From positions 1,674,001 through 1,738,000 of the forward strand of contig JACAAK010000011.1 of NCBI GenBank assembly GCA_025093985.1: a DNA stretch of 64,000 nucleotides, read 5' to 3'. This stretch comes from Calvatia gigantea. Its lineage: Eukaryota > Basidiomycota > Agaricomycetes > Agaricales > Lycoperdaceae. Position numbers and translations under genes: made by a program. The notes beneath the pieces were generated by a model that worked only from the letters and a program-made list of their open reading frames with translations, was not told the DNA's origin and searched no databases. This document shows, piece after piece, positions 21,610 to 31,556 of this stretch (positions are counted from its first letter, which is position 1; each line of letters begins with the position of its first letter).

Positions 21610-23887
21610 TTACGCGGGGTCAAGACAGTAGCGGTCGTCGTAAATCCTATTGCATTGTAATGGCTTGTACGAAGCCAATATCAACCACCTTTCGCCTCCT
21701 AAATCGAGGCACAGCACGACACTTCCATTACGACCGCTTCCATACAAAATAACCTCAAGGAAGGGTGTCTTCTCGACAGCAGCTGCGATGTGTTGGACCA
21801 GGGCAACCTTCCATTCAGGTTCCATACCTGATGGAAAATAGGTCGCTCCACCCAGGAGAACGTTCGCGTACTGTTTATTCAGCACAATGTGGTTTAGGTG
21901 GAGGGAAGGCCGAAACACCGACACAACTCACCTCTCTCAATGAGCTAGCCACTTCGGGATGTTCGCAGTCTAGAGATGTGTATTCGGAAGGGTCATTATC
22001 CAGTTCGTCGAAACAGTTGTCTCTGCTAAGGCAGGCCATGCATATCAAGCGCATGTCGACGTGTTCCAAGTCCAACGTCGAAATGGGAACAACACGAACA
22101 ACATGATGTTCCTTCAAATCCCTCATAATGAACTAGGGGTTATTATTAGCCTATCGTAAGAATTCGAAAAAATAAGGGCTGACGTAGTCGTGGATATCGT
22201 TGAGTATTCTCCACGGATTCTGGACCCCACTCGAGTATGCACGAGTATCAAGGGGGGGAAAGACCAACGACTCGATATCTAAGTCTTCAAGAATTGGAAC
22301 ACATTCAGTTAGTTATAACGTGGGGAGACTTTGTGGAGGCTTCCAGCAGCGTAGTGAGCGCGCCAACGAAAATCTTGTAGCGGCACCCCGCATCCTCTTT
22401 CTCTCCAAGTGACCAAGATAGGTTTATCCGGGAGATCTGGATATATCTTTCTTCTACGAAGGCTTTAACAGTCAGGATTGGTCGTGGGAAATGTCCACGC
22501 ACCCATATTATGGACATCTTTCAAGATCTGTGAAGATATCCGAAGGTCTTTCTCCCTCGTTCCGGAGAGGCTTTTATTGAAGTGCCGAGAGTGGGAAGAG
22601 ATGCAAAGGAAATCAACAAAAGACTGGTGGAGGGTTTTGAGGGGTTTTTCGCCCGCTTCCTGGGGCAACGGGATGCTGAGGACATAATCTCCATGTAAAG
22701 GGCATCAAGCGCGGCAAAGGGGTTATCTTGTCCTTCTGTCCGTACAGAGTCGATGACAATCAGGACCCTCTGGAGTTTATAAACGGGGTTCCCGTAATTC
22801 ATATCATCAATGAAGCGGATAACTGCAGTTGCAAAAGCAAATAGACCAAATGACCGAACCGCAATTTTCGTTAACTGTGCTTCGGTGGGCCACTGTTGAG
22901 TTGTGGGGGAAAATGATGATGGGTATTTCTCTCGGATCTCGTCAAACTCGGATCGCAGATACTTTTCAACATCCAGACAGGCTTGGGTGGAATTGATGGG
23001 TACTTCCATTTGTGAATAAGCTGACTGGAGAGCGCGTGAGGCGAAGGCAGCTCGTATGTGTGGCTCGGGGCGGCTGGTAATGATCCAAATGAGAGGCACG
23101 GCCGGGTACTGAAGCGTGAAATTCCCAATGAGAAAGACAATTTCACGTTGAGCCCGCTCGCCCATGCATTCATCCAGCCCATCGAGGATTATCAGAGTAG
23201 TTTCAACGAGCCCATCGAGTATTTTCTTTTCGGCAAATGGCTTCACAATGAATTTTCTAAATTGCTCCGAGAGCGATTTCTCTACCACTTTGGGATCCTT
23301 GGCAAGGAGATCCAAGATATAACTCCGATATGGCTGGTACTTGACGGCCAGCTGGTATGCAATGGTGATCACAACGCGTTTGGGGTCATGTCGTTGGTTG
23401 GCTCTCGAAAAGAAGAGTGTGGCACCCAAGATGGAATTCTCTGATTCGTGGTCTGATTCAGCCAACGTCTGCATGATCGCCGACTTGCCAACCCCTGCAG
23501 GCCCGTGAACCCACATGAGCTTGTTCTCGCGGGCACGGTTATGCATCCATGACTGGAGTTTACTCGAAATGTCGAGGCGGGTACCGGGGTGACAGCTTGG
23601 AGGGGGATCGCGTGCAGAGGAGTCGAATTCGGCCCCAGGAATGGTACGCCTGGCTAGTGATTCCATGACTTAAGAGTTGTGAGGTAAATACAAATACTTG
23701 TAGTGCAGTGACCTACGGTAGTTCTCGTAATTTGTATTATCTGACATCGACATATTCTGAATGGTGAAATGGTGGGCCTGATTGAAGAATCCCGCGGACG
23801 GGCCTGAGTCTGAGTGCGCGATCAGGTCAATCGGAGTAGACGAGTAAGGCCTGGGGACAAACCTTGTGAGCTGGAGGTCCTGAACAT
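21610..23887 (-). pseudogene. NACHT NTPase copy 2, broken by a deletion
   Basis: Same start exon (MFRTSSSQ, 23887), motif exon (GFFNQAHHFTIQNMSMSD) and ATPase core as NLR1: Walker A GPAGVGKSAIMQT, Walker B LIILDGLDEC, ITSRPEPHIRAAF. Directly after ALYMEIMSS the frame jumps. Compared with unit 1, 160 bases are missing between two CT(A/G)AGGAC octamers, leaving one at 22676-22683, and 160 is not a multiple of three. The downstream sequence (QEAGEKPLKTLHQSF and later exons ending KPLQCN... at 21610) is still recognisable but out of frame. If expressed, the product would be an ATPase core with a short unrelated tail ending near 22521. The start, core and C-terminal exons are otherwise open. Confidence 0.8.
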
Positions 23888-23897
23888 GGTTAGGTTG

Positions 23898-24985
23898 TAT
23901 AGTTTGGTAATCCGCCACTAGCGACGAACGAGTGGCGGCAGCAGAGTGTGGTCTTTGTAGGTGCAGTCACAGTCACGTCGGACCAGCTCCTTGCCTCTCG
24001 CCTCATCGACGTGTTGGGCCTGCTCCAGCCTCCTGGCTCGTCCCGACTTTCAACACTCCCCCACGTTGGACCATGACGAGCGAGGCTCTCGAGCCCGACA
24101 CTGCAACCGAACCTTTTCCTCGACTTAGGCAAGGGGCCGCAAAATACTTCTGCCCCATCCGAGGCAGAACTCATCTGACAACCCCCGGACCTCCCTCAGA
24201 TTGCTTAGGAGGGACGATGGCAACTACTCGGACAGAGCCCAGTGGCTAGAAGATAACTCCGGGCTCCTCCAATTACATGCTCCGGGGGTCCGTGATTCCG
24301 GGGCGGTTTCGTGGTGAGCCACACCAGCTCCGAACGACCTCTGGCAGAGGTGACCGCTGGTGACTACCTCACATCCCCCCCGCCCCACCCGCTGCATCCC
24401 GCGCCTCCCTGCCACGCTCCGCTCCGCTGCTACTACAACAGGGTGCTCTGCTCCTGCCACCTCTCGGTGCTGCATGGCAGGGTCCCTCCCGCACCTGGCC
24501 CTGTCCTCGAGGCCCGCCCACCCCTGCAGACTCAGCTCTGCCCCACTCGGCTATGACTGGGTCCACGACATCGACGGTGCCTGGTACAGTCATGCTCTTA
24601 GTGCTACTCCACTTCACTTATCCGTCATGACGCCTTGCCGGCCGTGACCAGGTGGAACATCCTGCATTATGACCGCCACACCATGCCGGTGGGCTCCCTG
24701 CTCTGTTGAAACCCAGCTGAAGAGCACAGGGCCTCATAGCACCAAACAGCCTTACCATCCCCCTACTACCATGGATACCGATCCTTGGCTCGACGCGTCA
24801 GAACTAGTAACCTGGGTACCATAGCCAAGTCTCTCCCCTCAGCGCTGCCAGGCAGGGAAGCCCTCACGGGCTTTCACCCTTAAGTAGTCGCACAACATCG
24901 CTACAATACATCTGTATTCATGCCCTGCTACGAATTACAAACTTAGTCACCCTTTCCGTACTGTCCAGAGTGGCCCAGGCAAGCC
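23898..24985. mobile_element. GC-rich insertion upstream of NLR2, possible decayed LTR element
   Basis: Present in unit 2 only. Units 1 and 3 read straight from GGTTGTATAG to the TCACTCACTGGCAG-like sequence, whereas here about 1.1 kb of visibly GC-richer DNA intervenes. Near its left edge is a perfect 8-base hairpin (CCGCCACT ... AGTGGCGG). On the minus strand, GTGGGGGAG followed by TGTTGAAAG (about 24050-24066) looks like a polypurine tract and LTR start. The frame just before it (VFCGPLPKSRKRFGCSVGL) loosely resembles the end of copia-type polyproteins. No intact gene, clear terminal repeats or target-site duplication was found, so the class is a guess. Confidence 0.45.
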
Positions 24986-25423
24986 AGGCAAAGAAGTCAC
25001 TCATTGGCAAGTTGAATGTTAGATGCTGTGTGTCATGGGGCCGTAACATAAACGAGGACACACAATGTTACTCGAACACATATTTCTCTTGTGTATAGAC
25101 TCGCGATGTCTGGCCTGGATCCACGGCGGAGTCGCTTATCGAAGGGACTCGAAGTGCGATGAGTTGGGAGGCAAAAGAGCAAAGTAAGTACATGAGCCTG
25201 CAAACTATTTATGTTAGAATGACAATAAAAAATAGCAAAAAGAATTCGTGTGTCCAGGCACACAAAAAGCATTTCATGGATTGACCACGACGGAATGTGA
25301 ACCCCAATGTCCTTCTCTTCGGAGTGAGAACCTGAGCCATCAGTGTATCGACTCAGCTCGTTGGCCCGTCTCGGAGGGCTCATAGTAAATAAGCACGGAG
25401 CCGCGACTCCTGTGGATTTCAGG

Positions 25424-25589
25424 TAGATGTCTTCGTTATCCAATTGTTCCAGAATTGAATCCCTGAGACCTCTGGGAAACGTTCTTCAAGCCTGTCAGCT
25501 CATTGCTATGACAAGAAAATGTGTGACACATGGCAGGATGAAGTTGATAAATCGCTCATTAAATATATTTCACTTTTTGCCTCACGTCG
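25424..25589 (+). pseudogene. DUF6535 gene stub (unit 2)
   Basis: Plus-strand remnant corresponding to the first supported exon of the DUF6535 gene at 29355. It follows the same GTGGATTTCAG acceptor-like sequence and includes the equivalent of the YDKEMCDRW...EVDK block. It runs into the intron and stops at the unit joint near 25589, so no membrane part remains. Confidence 0.7.
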
Positions 25590-25908
25590 CTTGCGTAAAG
25601 AGCAATAGTGAGTTGGAGGAAAGGATCGGAGTCTTGTTTGGGGAGCGTCGCCGCGTCGCTCCCATTCCTTTTAATGATGGTAGGGATGAAATCGAGTCTG
25701 GAGAGGATGTTAGTTGGCAGATATTTTACTTTAGCAGATGTAAGGTGGCGTACCTGATGTGGGGTGGCGAAGCACTTCGAGTGGAATCAATTACCATTAA
25801 AGACAGAAGGAAAATCATGCTGGCGCGTCGAATACCCGAAGAGAAGGATGACATCCGACTACACGCTGGTGGTTGTGGTGGGGGCGATGAAGGAGAGCGG
25901 GAGGTCAT
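25590..25908 (-). pseudogene. Truncated PPxY membrane-protein gene, copy 3
   Basis: Minus-strand 5' third of the membrane-protein family. The start region MTSRSPSSPPPQPPACSR resembles the start of copy 2, and IIKRNGSDAATLPKQD and the beginning of the membrane segment are recognisable. Loss of two bases after ACSR (GACATCCGACTAC against GACATCCCGGCTAC) shifts the frame, and everything after the start of the membrane segment is missing at the unit joint near 25589. Not expected to give a functional protein. Confidence 0.75.
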
Positions 25909-26683
25909 GAATCAACGAAACGAAAACAAGTAGGCTCTTCGCAGCTATCCGTGATGATTTTATCAAGGTGTTCAGGGATTGTATCTTGTGCGTTCTGTTG
26001 TGCCATCACCATAGATGTTTCATCATTCTTACGCTTGATATTGTTTATATGCCACGGGAAAGCTTTCGTGCTGGTGTGGTGCTAAACATGCACTCAGTTG
26101 AGTAGTCGCATAATTGGGTCGGGTCACGGCACAGAATTGAATTGAGTGTGTTTTCAGGGATTAGCCTCTTGTCCCATGAAAACCAGTGCTCGGGAGCGTC
26201 ATAATGATGTACATTATGGCGTCAGATATATTGTGTCCCCTGACTGAGGCCTGAGGTAGTGACGGAATGGGATGAATGGTGTGTTGCTGATGTTTGGTTG
26301 AGGGAGCCTGGAAGCTTTTCGTATAAGTGGAGAATAGGCGGTATAGGAGGATATTCAAGGACACACCACCTCGGTTCGGGTTCGCGAGGTGCGGCAATTG
26401 TGCATGCGCAGTGCGTTGGCGATGGTACCTAATATAACCTCACTCGTCGCGATAAATGACACCACACTTCACACGCTCTTGCACGAATATCGGGATCACA
26501 GCCTGGCCGTTTTTTGCAGGGAAAATTGATGAATTGTGGCGAGGAGTTTTGGGTCCAGTTGGGAAAGAAGTGGTTAACGGATGTTTTGCAGAGCCTGAGG
26601 GGTCGGGTATACCAAGGTTCTCAAAGTGTTCCTATTTGTTACGCAGGGTCAAGACGGTAGTGGTCATCATAAATCCTATTGCA

Positions 26684-29088
26684 TTATAATGGTTTGTACG
26701 AAACCAATATTAACCACTCGTCGTCTTTAAAGTCGAGGTGAAGCAAGACAGTTCCATTGCGACCGTGTCCGTACAAAACAACCTCAAGGGAGGGTGTCTT
26801 CTCGACAACAGCTGCGATGTGTTGTATCAGGGAAGCGTCCCATTCAGGTCCCAAATCCGGTGGAAACCGGACCCCTACATCCACACTACCGCCGGCGAGC
26901 TGTTTATCCAGTACAATGGGTCTTAAGTGGGGGGAAGGTAAGCAAAAGCCATAACACAGCTCACCTCTCCCAACACCGTAACCACTTCGGGAAATTCGCG
27001 GTTTAGATATTCGCAGTTGGAATCCTCCACAGGATCCTCGTCATCTGAGCTTTGGAGATAGGACTGCATGTCGATTCTGGCCGCACATACCACGTGCATG
27101 TCGACGTTTTCCGAGTCCAACGTTGAAATGGGGACAACACGGACAACGTGATGTTCCCCCAGATCCCCCAGGATGAACTAGGGAATTGTATTAGTCTATC
27201 GCAAGAGCATGAGATAATAACGACTGACGCAGTCATGAATATCATTGAGCATTTTCCACAGAATATAACTGTCATAGTGGTTTGCACGAAAATTCAAGGA
27301 AAGCGAGAACAACAACTCGATGTCCAAGTCTTCAAAAAGGGGGACACACTCGTTAGTTATAACCGGGGAAGGCTCCTCGGAGGCTTGCAATAGCGCGTAA
27401 AGTGCTTCAACGAAGATCTCGAAGCGGCACGCCGCATTTTGTTTGTCTCCAGGTGGCCAAGATAGGTTTATGCGAGAAATCTGAATGGTTCTTTCCTCTA
27501 CGAAGACTTTAATGATCAAAATCAATGGTGAGAAATGTCCACACACCCATGTTATGGGCATCTTTTAAGATTTGTGAACACCTCCGGAGGGTTTTCTCCC
27601 TTTCTTCTGAGAGGCTTATCAGGAAGGGTCCGGAGCGGGAAGGGTCTAGAAGGAAGTCAGCAAAAGACTCGTGGAGAGCCCAGAGGCATTCCCCCCCCCC
27701 TTTATGGGGCGGTGGGATACTAAGGACTGCGTGGAGCTTCTGAAGAGCACCATATGCATCCGCCTGGCTAATCCCGAGCCAGTTGCAACTCAAATTAAAT
27801 GAGAAAGAGGGTATATGAAAGGCAAAGGCCAGCGTGTGACCTAATAATGTCATTAAAGTAGGCAGAAGACCCGGAGGGATTGAGGACATAATCTCCATGT
27901 AAAGGGCATCAAGCGCGGCGAAGGGGTTATCTTGTCCTTCTGTCCGTACAGAGTCGATGACGGTCAGGACCCTCTGAAGCTTATAAACGGGGTTCCCGTA
28001 ATTCATATCATCAATGAAGCGGATAACTGCAGTTGCAAAGGCAAATAGACCAGACGACCGGTGCGTAATCTTCGTAAACTCTGCTTCAGTAGGCCACCGC
28101 TGGGTTGTGGGGGAAAATGATGTTGGGTATTTCTCTCGGATCTCATCAAACTCGGATCGCAGATACTTTTCAACATCCAGACAGGCTTTGGTGGAGTTGA
28201 TTGGTACCTCCACTTGTAAATAAGCCGACTGGAGGGAACGGGAGGTGAAGGCAGCTCGTATGTGTGGCTCGGGGCGGCTGGTAATGATCCAGATGAGGGG
28301 TACGTCCGGGTACTGAAGCGTGAAATTCCCAATGAGAAGGACAATCTCACGTTGAGCCCGCTCGTCCATGCATTCGTCCAGTCCATCAAGAATTATCAGA
28401 GTGGTTTCAACGAGCCCCTCGAGTATTTTCTTTTCGGCAAATGGCTTCACAATGAATTTTCTAAATTGCTCCGAGAGGGACTTCTCGACCACTTTAGGGT
28501 CCTTGGCAAAGAGATCCAAGATATAACTCCGATATGGCTGGTACTTGACGGCCAACTGGTATGCAATGGTGATCACAACGCGTTTGGGGTCATGTCGTTG
28601 GTTGGTTCTCGAAAAGAAGAGAGTGGCGCCTAAGATGGAATCTTCTGATTCGTGTTCTGATTCAGCCAACGTCTGCATGATCGCCGACTTGCCAACCCCT
28701 GCAGGCCCGTGAACCCACATGAGCTTGTTCTCGCGGGCACGGTTATGCATCCATGACTGGAGTTTACTCGAAATGTCGAGGCGGGTACCGGGGTGACAGC
28801 TCGGAGGAGGATCGCGTGTAGAGGAGTCGAATTCAGCCCCAGGAATGGTGCGCCTGGCTAGCGATTCCATGACTTAACGAGTTGTGAGGTAAATACAAAT
28901 GGTTGTAGTAGTGGCCTACGGTAGTTCTCGTAGTTCGTATTATCGGTCATTGACACATTCTGAATAGTGAAATGGTGCCCGACTAAAGAATCCGGCGGAC
29001 TGGCCTGAGACAGAGTGTACAATCAGATCAATCGGAGTAGACGAATAAGGTCTGGGGACGAACCTTGTGAACTGAAAGTCCTTGACAT
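26684..29088 (-). CDS. NACHT-type STAND NTPase (NLR-like), copy 3
   Basis: Colinear with NLR1: Walker A GPAGVGKSAIMQT, Walker B LIILDGLDEC, ITSRPEPHIRAAF, the complete region IPPGLLPTLMTLLGHTLAF to DAHNMG, then exons EERTIQISRINLSW, FILGDLGEHHVVRVV and the last exon PPDLGPEWDASLIQHIA ... EVVLYGHGRNGTVLL ending at 26684. A poly-C tract near 27691-27702 lies in the main exon and keeps the frame. The short N-terminal motif exon is damaged: two bases are lost in the AATCAGGCCCACCAT equivalent, so GFF runs into another frame and stops. Translation could begin at the next ATG (MTDNTNYENY), giving a protein without the motif. The start at 29088 (MSRTFSSQ) is kept for comparison with the other copies. 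Confidence 0.78.
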
Positions 29089-29354
29089 GGTTGTGTAGTA
29101 GTCGCCCACTGCCAGTCATTAATGTACACAAATGTTCAATGTTGTGTGTCATGGGACCGTAACACAAACCGGGACACACAACGTTACTTTCTCTTGTGCA
29201 CGAATTCACAATGTCCCGCTCGGACCCATGGCGGAGTCCCTCCCTTGGAAGTGAATTCTCGCCGGAAGAACCTGAGCCATCGGTGTGTTGACCCGTTTGT
29301 TGACCGTCTTGGAGAGCTCACTGTAAACACGGCCGGCGCTCTAGTGGATTTCAG

Positions 29355-31312
29355 GTGGACGGTTTTGTTACCCAATTGTTCCGGAATCGAATCCCTGGGA
29401 AACCTGCTCCAAGTCAGTCCATCGTTATGACAAGGAAATGTGCGACAGATGGAGGGATGAGGTTGATAAATTGCTCATTTTTGTATGTTTTGCTCTTTGC
29501 CTCATGTTGCACTGACTTAACGATATAGGCAGGACTGTTTTCTGCTGCGGTGACCGCTTTTACAGTTGAATCCTTCAAGTGGTTGCAGCCAGATCCTGTA
29601 GAAGTACTGGCTGCAATGATGGCTCATCCCAACCAGACCTCAGTTCCGTTGGAGGAATTTGTGCCCGACCCATATGCCGTCCGTGTCAACATCTTCTGGT
29701 TCTTTAGCCTTGTGCTCAGCCTATCGACTGTAGTGATCGGCGTGTTGTCCATGCAATGGCTACGCGAATACCAAAGAGATGACAGCAATACAGCTGCAGT
29801 GGATGCCCTTGGGCTTCGGCAGATGCGCTATCGAGGAATGCTGACTTGGCGTGTCCCTCAGATCGTCAACGCCTTGCCGGTGCTTCTTCAGACCGCAGTG
29901 CTGTTGTTCTTCTGTGGTATTTTAGATCTTTTGTGGTCTATTCACCGCCTTGTCGCCCTTGTCGTCACGATCCCGGTGGCACTTCTTGTCACCTTTCTCA
30001 TCGCAACAACAGTACTTCCAGCAATGCAATACATTTTTACGCGCCAACTCAATCTCCGTATCGCCCAATGTCCTTACAAGTCGCCGCAATCCTGGATCTT
30101 CCATCGTCTTTTCTCTTCTTTATGCGTTTTCGCCATCCGAATAATAGAATCCCTGAACTTCAAGTCCTTGTTTCATTATGAGACAAGAGAGCGCCACTCC
30201 CTCATTCGCAAACTTTTCGCTGCATCGGACTGGAGGACATATGACAAACGATGGAGGCAACAACGCGACCTCCAACTGAACAGACCCCAGCCTGGAGGGC
30301 TCTACGGTCACGTCATCGTGCGAGAGGACGTTTCCCATGCTCTCGCCTGGATCGTCAACTCGTTTTCTCGAGACTTACGAACCGTCACTGCACTCTATAA
30401 ATGTTTTCAATCCTTAAGTGACAACGAGAAAGAGACCATGCTCTTAGCGTGTGAGCACATAACTCCCCTTTCCATCGACTTTCGGAACAAACTCGGTGGG
30501 GAGAGCGTTCCCGGTATCAGCGATTACCTCTGCCTCCGTGCGCTGGACCACCTGCTCTCCGCTATGGGTTATGGCTCAGATGCCACACGGGATTTGCTGC
30601 AACACCGTGTCGAACTCTACATTCGCGTCTCACGAGCAAGTATCCATTTACTACGACGGCCAATGCTTCATTGTCCCTTCAAATATTATACCAGGTTCTC
30701 AGAACAAGTACAGATCCAACTTCTCAAAGTCGCGACTCTTTTCTTGTCTCAAAGCGATCGTGCATCGGATTCCGCCACTGCGATCATGATTCTCAGCCAA
30801 ACTTCCACCTATCCCGCTATCCGCCTCCCAGCATATCATCGACTACCAAAAGATGTTGACCAGATTTCTACTACTGGTCTCGGTGGATCGGATTCGTGGG
30901 AAGAGCTACGACAAAGGTTCTCCGAAGCACTCACTGAGGCGACCGATACCTTCCTGCAGCGCTCAGAGCTCATGAAGCAACAACCTGTGCGGGTCGAAGT
31001 ATATCGGTGGTTTTTGCGTCTCATGTAAGCGCCTTGGTACTTTTATTTTTGACTTCTCTGACGTCGTGTTCCATTGGCAGTTTGTCTTCAACGCCACCAT
31101 CTGTCACCTCCCTTGAGACAGTTTTGCCTTTTTTCAAAGTCGTGGCACCTATGATTCAGTCGTCTCTACTAGTATCTTCTGCAGCGGCGGAATATCCGAC
31201 ACACCCCATTTTTGAGCCAGCGTGGAAACTGCTCTTGCAAGGAAAGTATGCGGACCTCGCGCACGTCACAACACAAACCAGCACGGATGAAGAGATATTC
31301 ATAGGGACTTGA
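29355..31312 (+). CDS. DUF6535 multi-pass membrane protein
   Basis: Agaricomycete-specific membrane protein family of unknown function. The first supported exon follows an acceptor at about 29354 and gives PWETCSKSVHRYDKEMCDRW and EVDKLLIF. An intron of about 55 bases leads to AGLFSAAVTAFTVESFKWLQ, then VRVNIFWFFSLVLSLSTVVI, SMQWLREYQR and two more hydrophobic stretches (ALPVLLQTAVLLFFCGILDL; VVTIPVALLVTFLIATTVL), the usual four-segment DUF6535 core, followed by a soluble helical C-terminal half. A last intron starts at 31027 and the final exon ends IFIGT at 31312. Upstream exon(s) and the true ATG are not resolved; an open stretch lies at 29122-29430. It is divergent from NLR3, so the two probably share a promoter. 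Confidence 0.85.
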
Positions 31313-31556
31313 CTTTTTCACTCTGTCCTATGATCAACAGAAGATCACACTTGGAAATGATATCAGGCATTTATCCATTCATATATATCCTCATAAACGG
31401 ATCTATCTACTTCCAAAAAAACTATAAAGCACAATATTTTACCTGTAACATGAAAAGGAAGAGAAAAAAAGCATAACATTAACAAAAAAAATCATACAGA
31501 AAAACAAAAGTCAAAAAAGAGAAAAACAAAACCAAAGAAGCGAGTTCCGAATCCAA

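Larger units (their letters stand above)
19592..25589. repeat. Tandem unit 2
   Basis: Second copy of the membrane protein - NLR - DUF6535 stub unit. It is lengthened by a GC-rich insertion of about 1.1 kb upstream of NLR2 and shortened by the 160-base deletion in NLR2. Its right joint near 25589 fuses the DUF6535 stub to the middle of the third membrane-protein gene. Confidence 0.8.
25590..31312. repeat. Tandem unit 3, with the complete DUF6535 gene
   Basis: Third copy of the block. It has a truncated membrane-protein gene, NLR3 with an intact ATPase core, and the only full DUF6535 gene. The flanks common to all units, such as the CATCACCATAGATGTTTCAT-like spacer between membrane protein and NLR and the divergent spacer containing GTGTGTCATGGG, are present here too. 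Confidence 0.8.

Noticed and set aside
24224..24647. Overlapping GC-rich frames of 80-95 codons inside the insertion
   Set aside because: Several frames are open at once, as expected from GC-rich composition; no recognisable protein.
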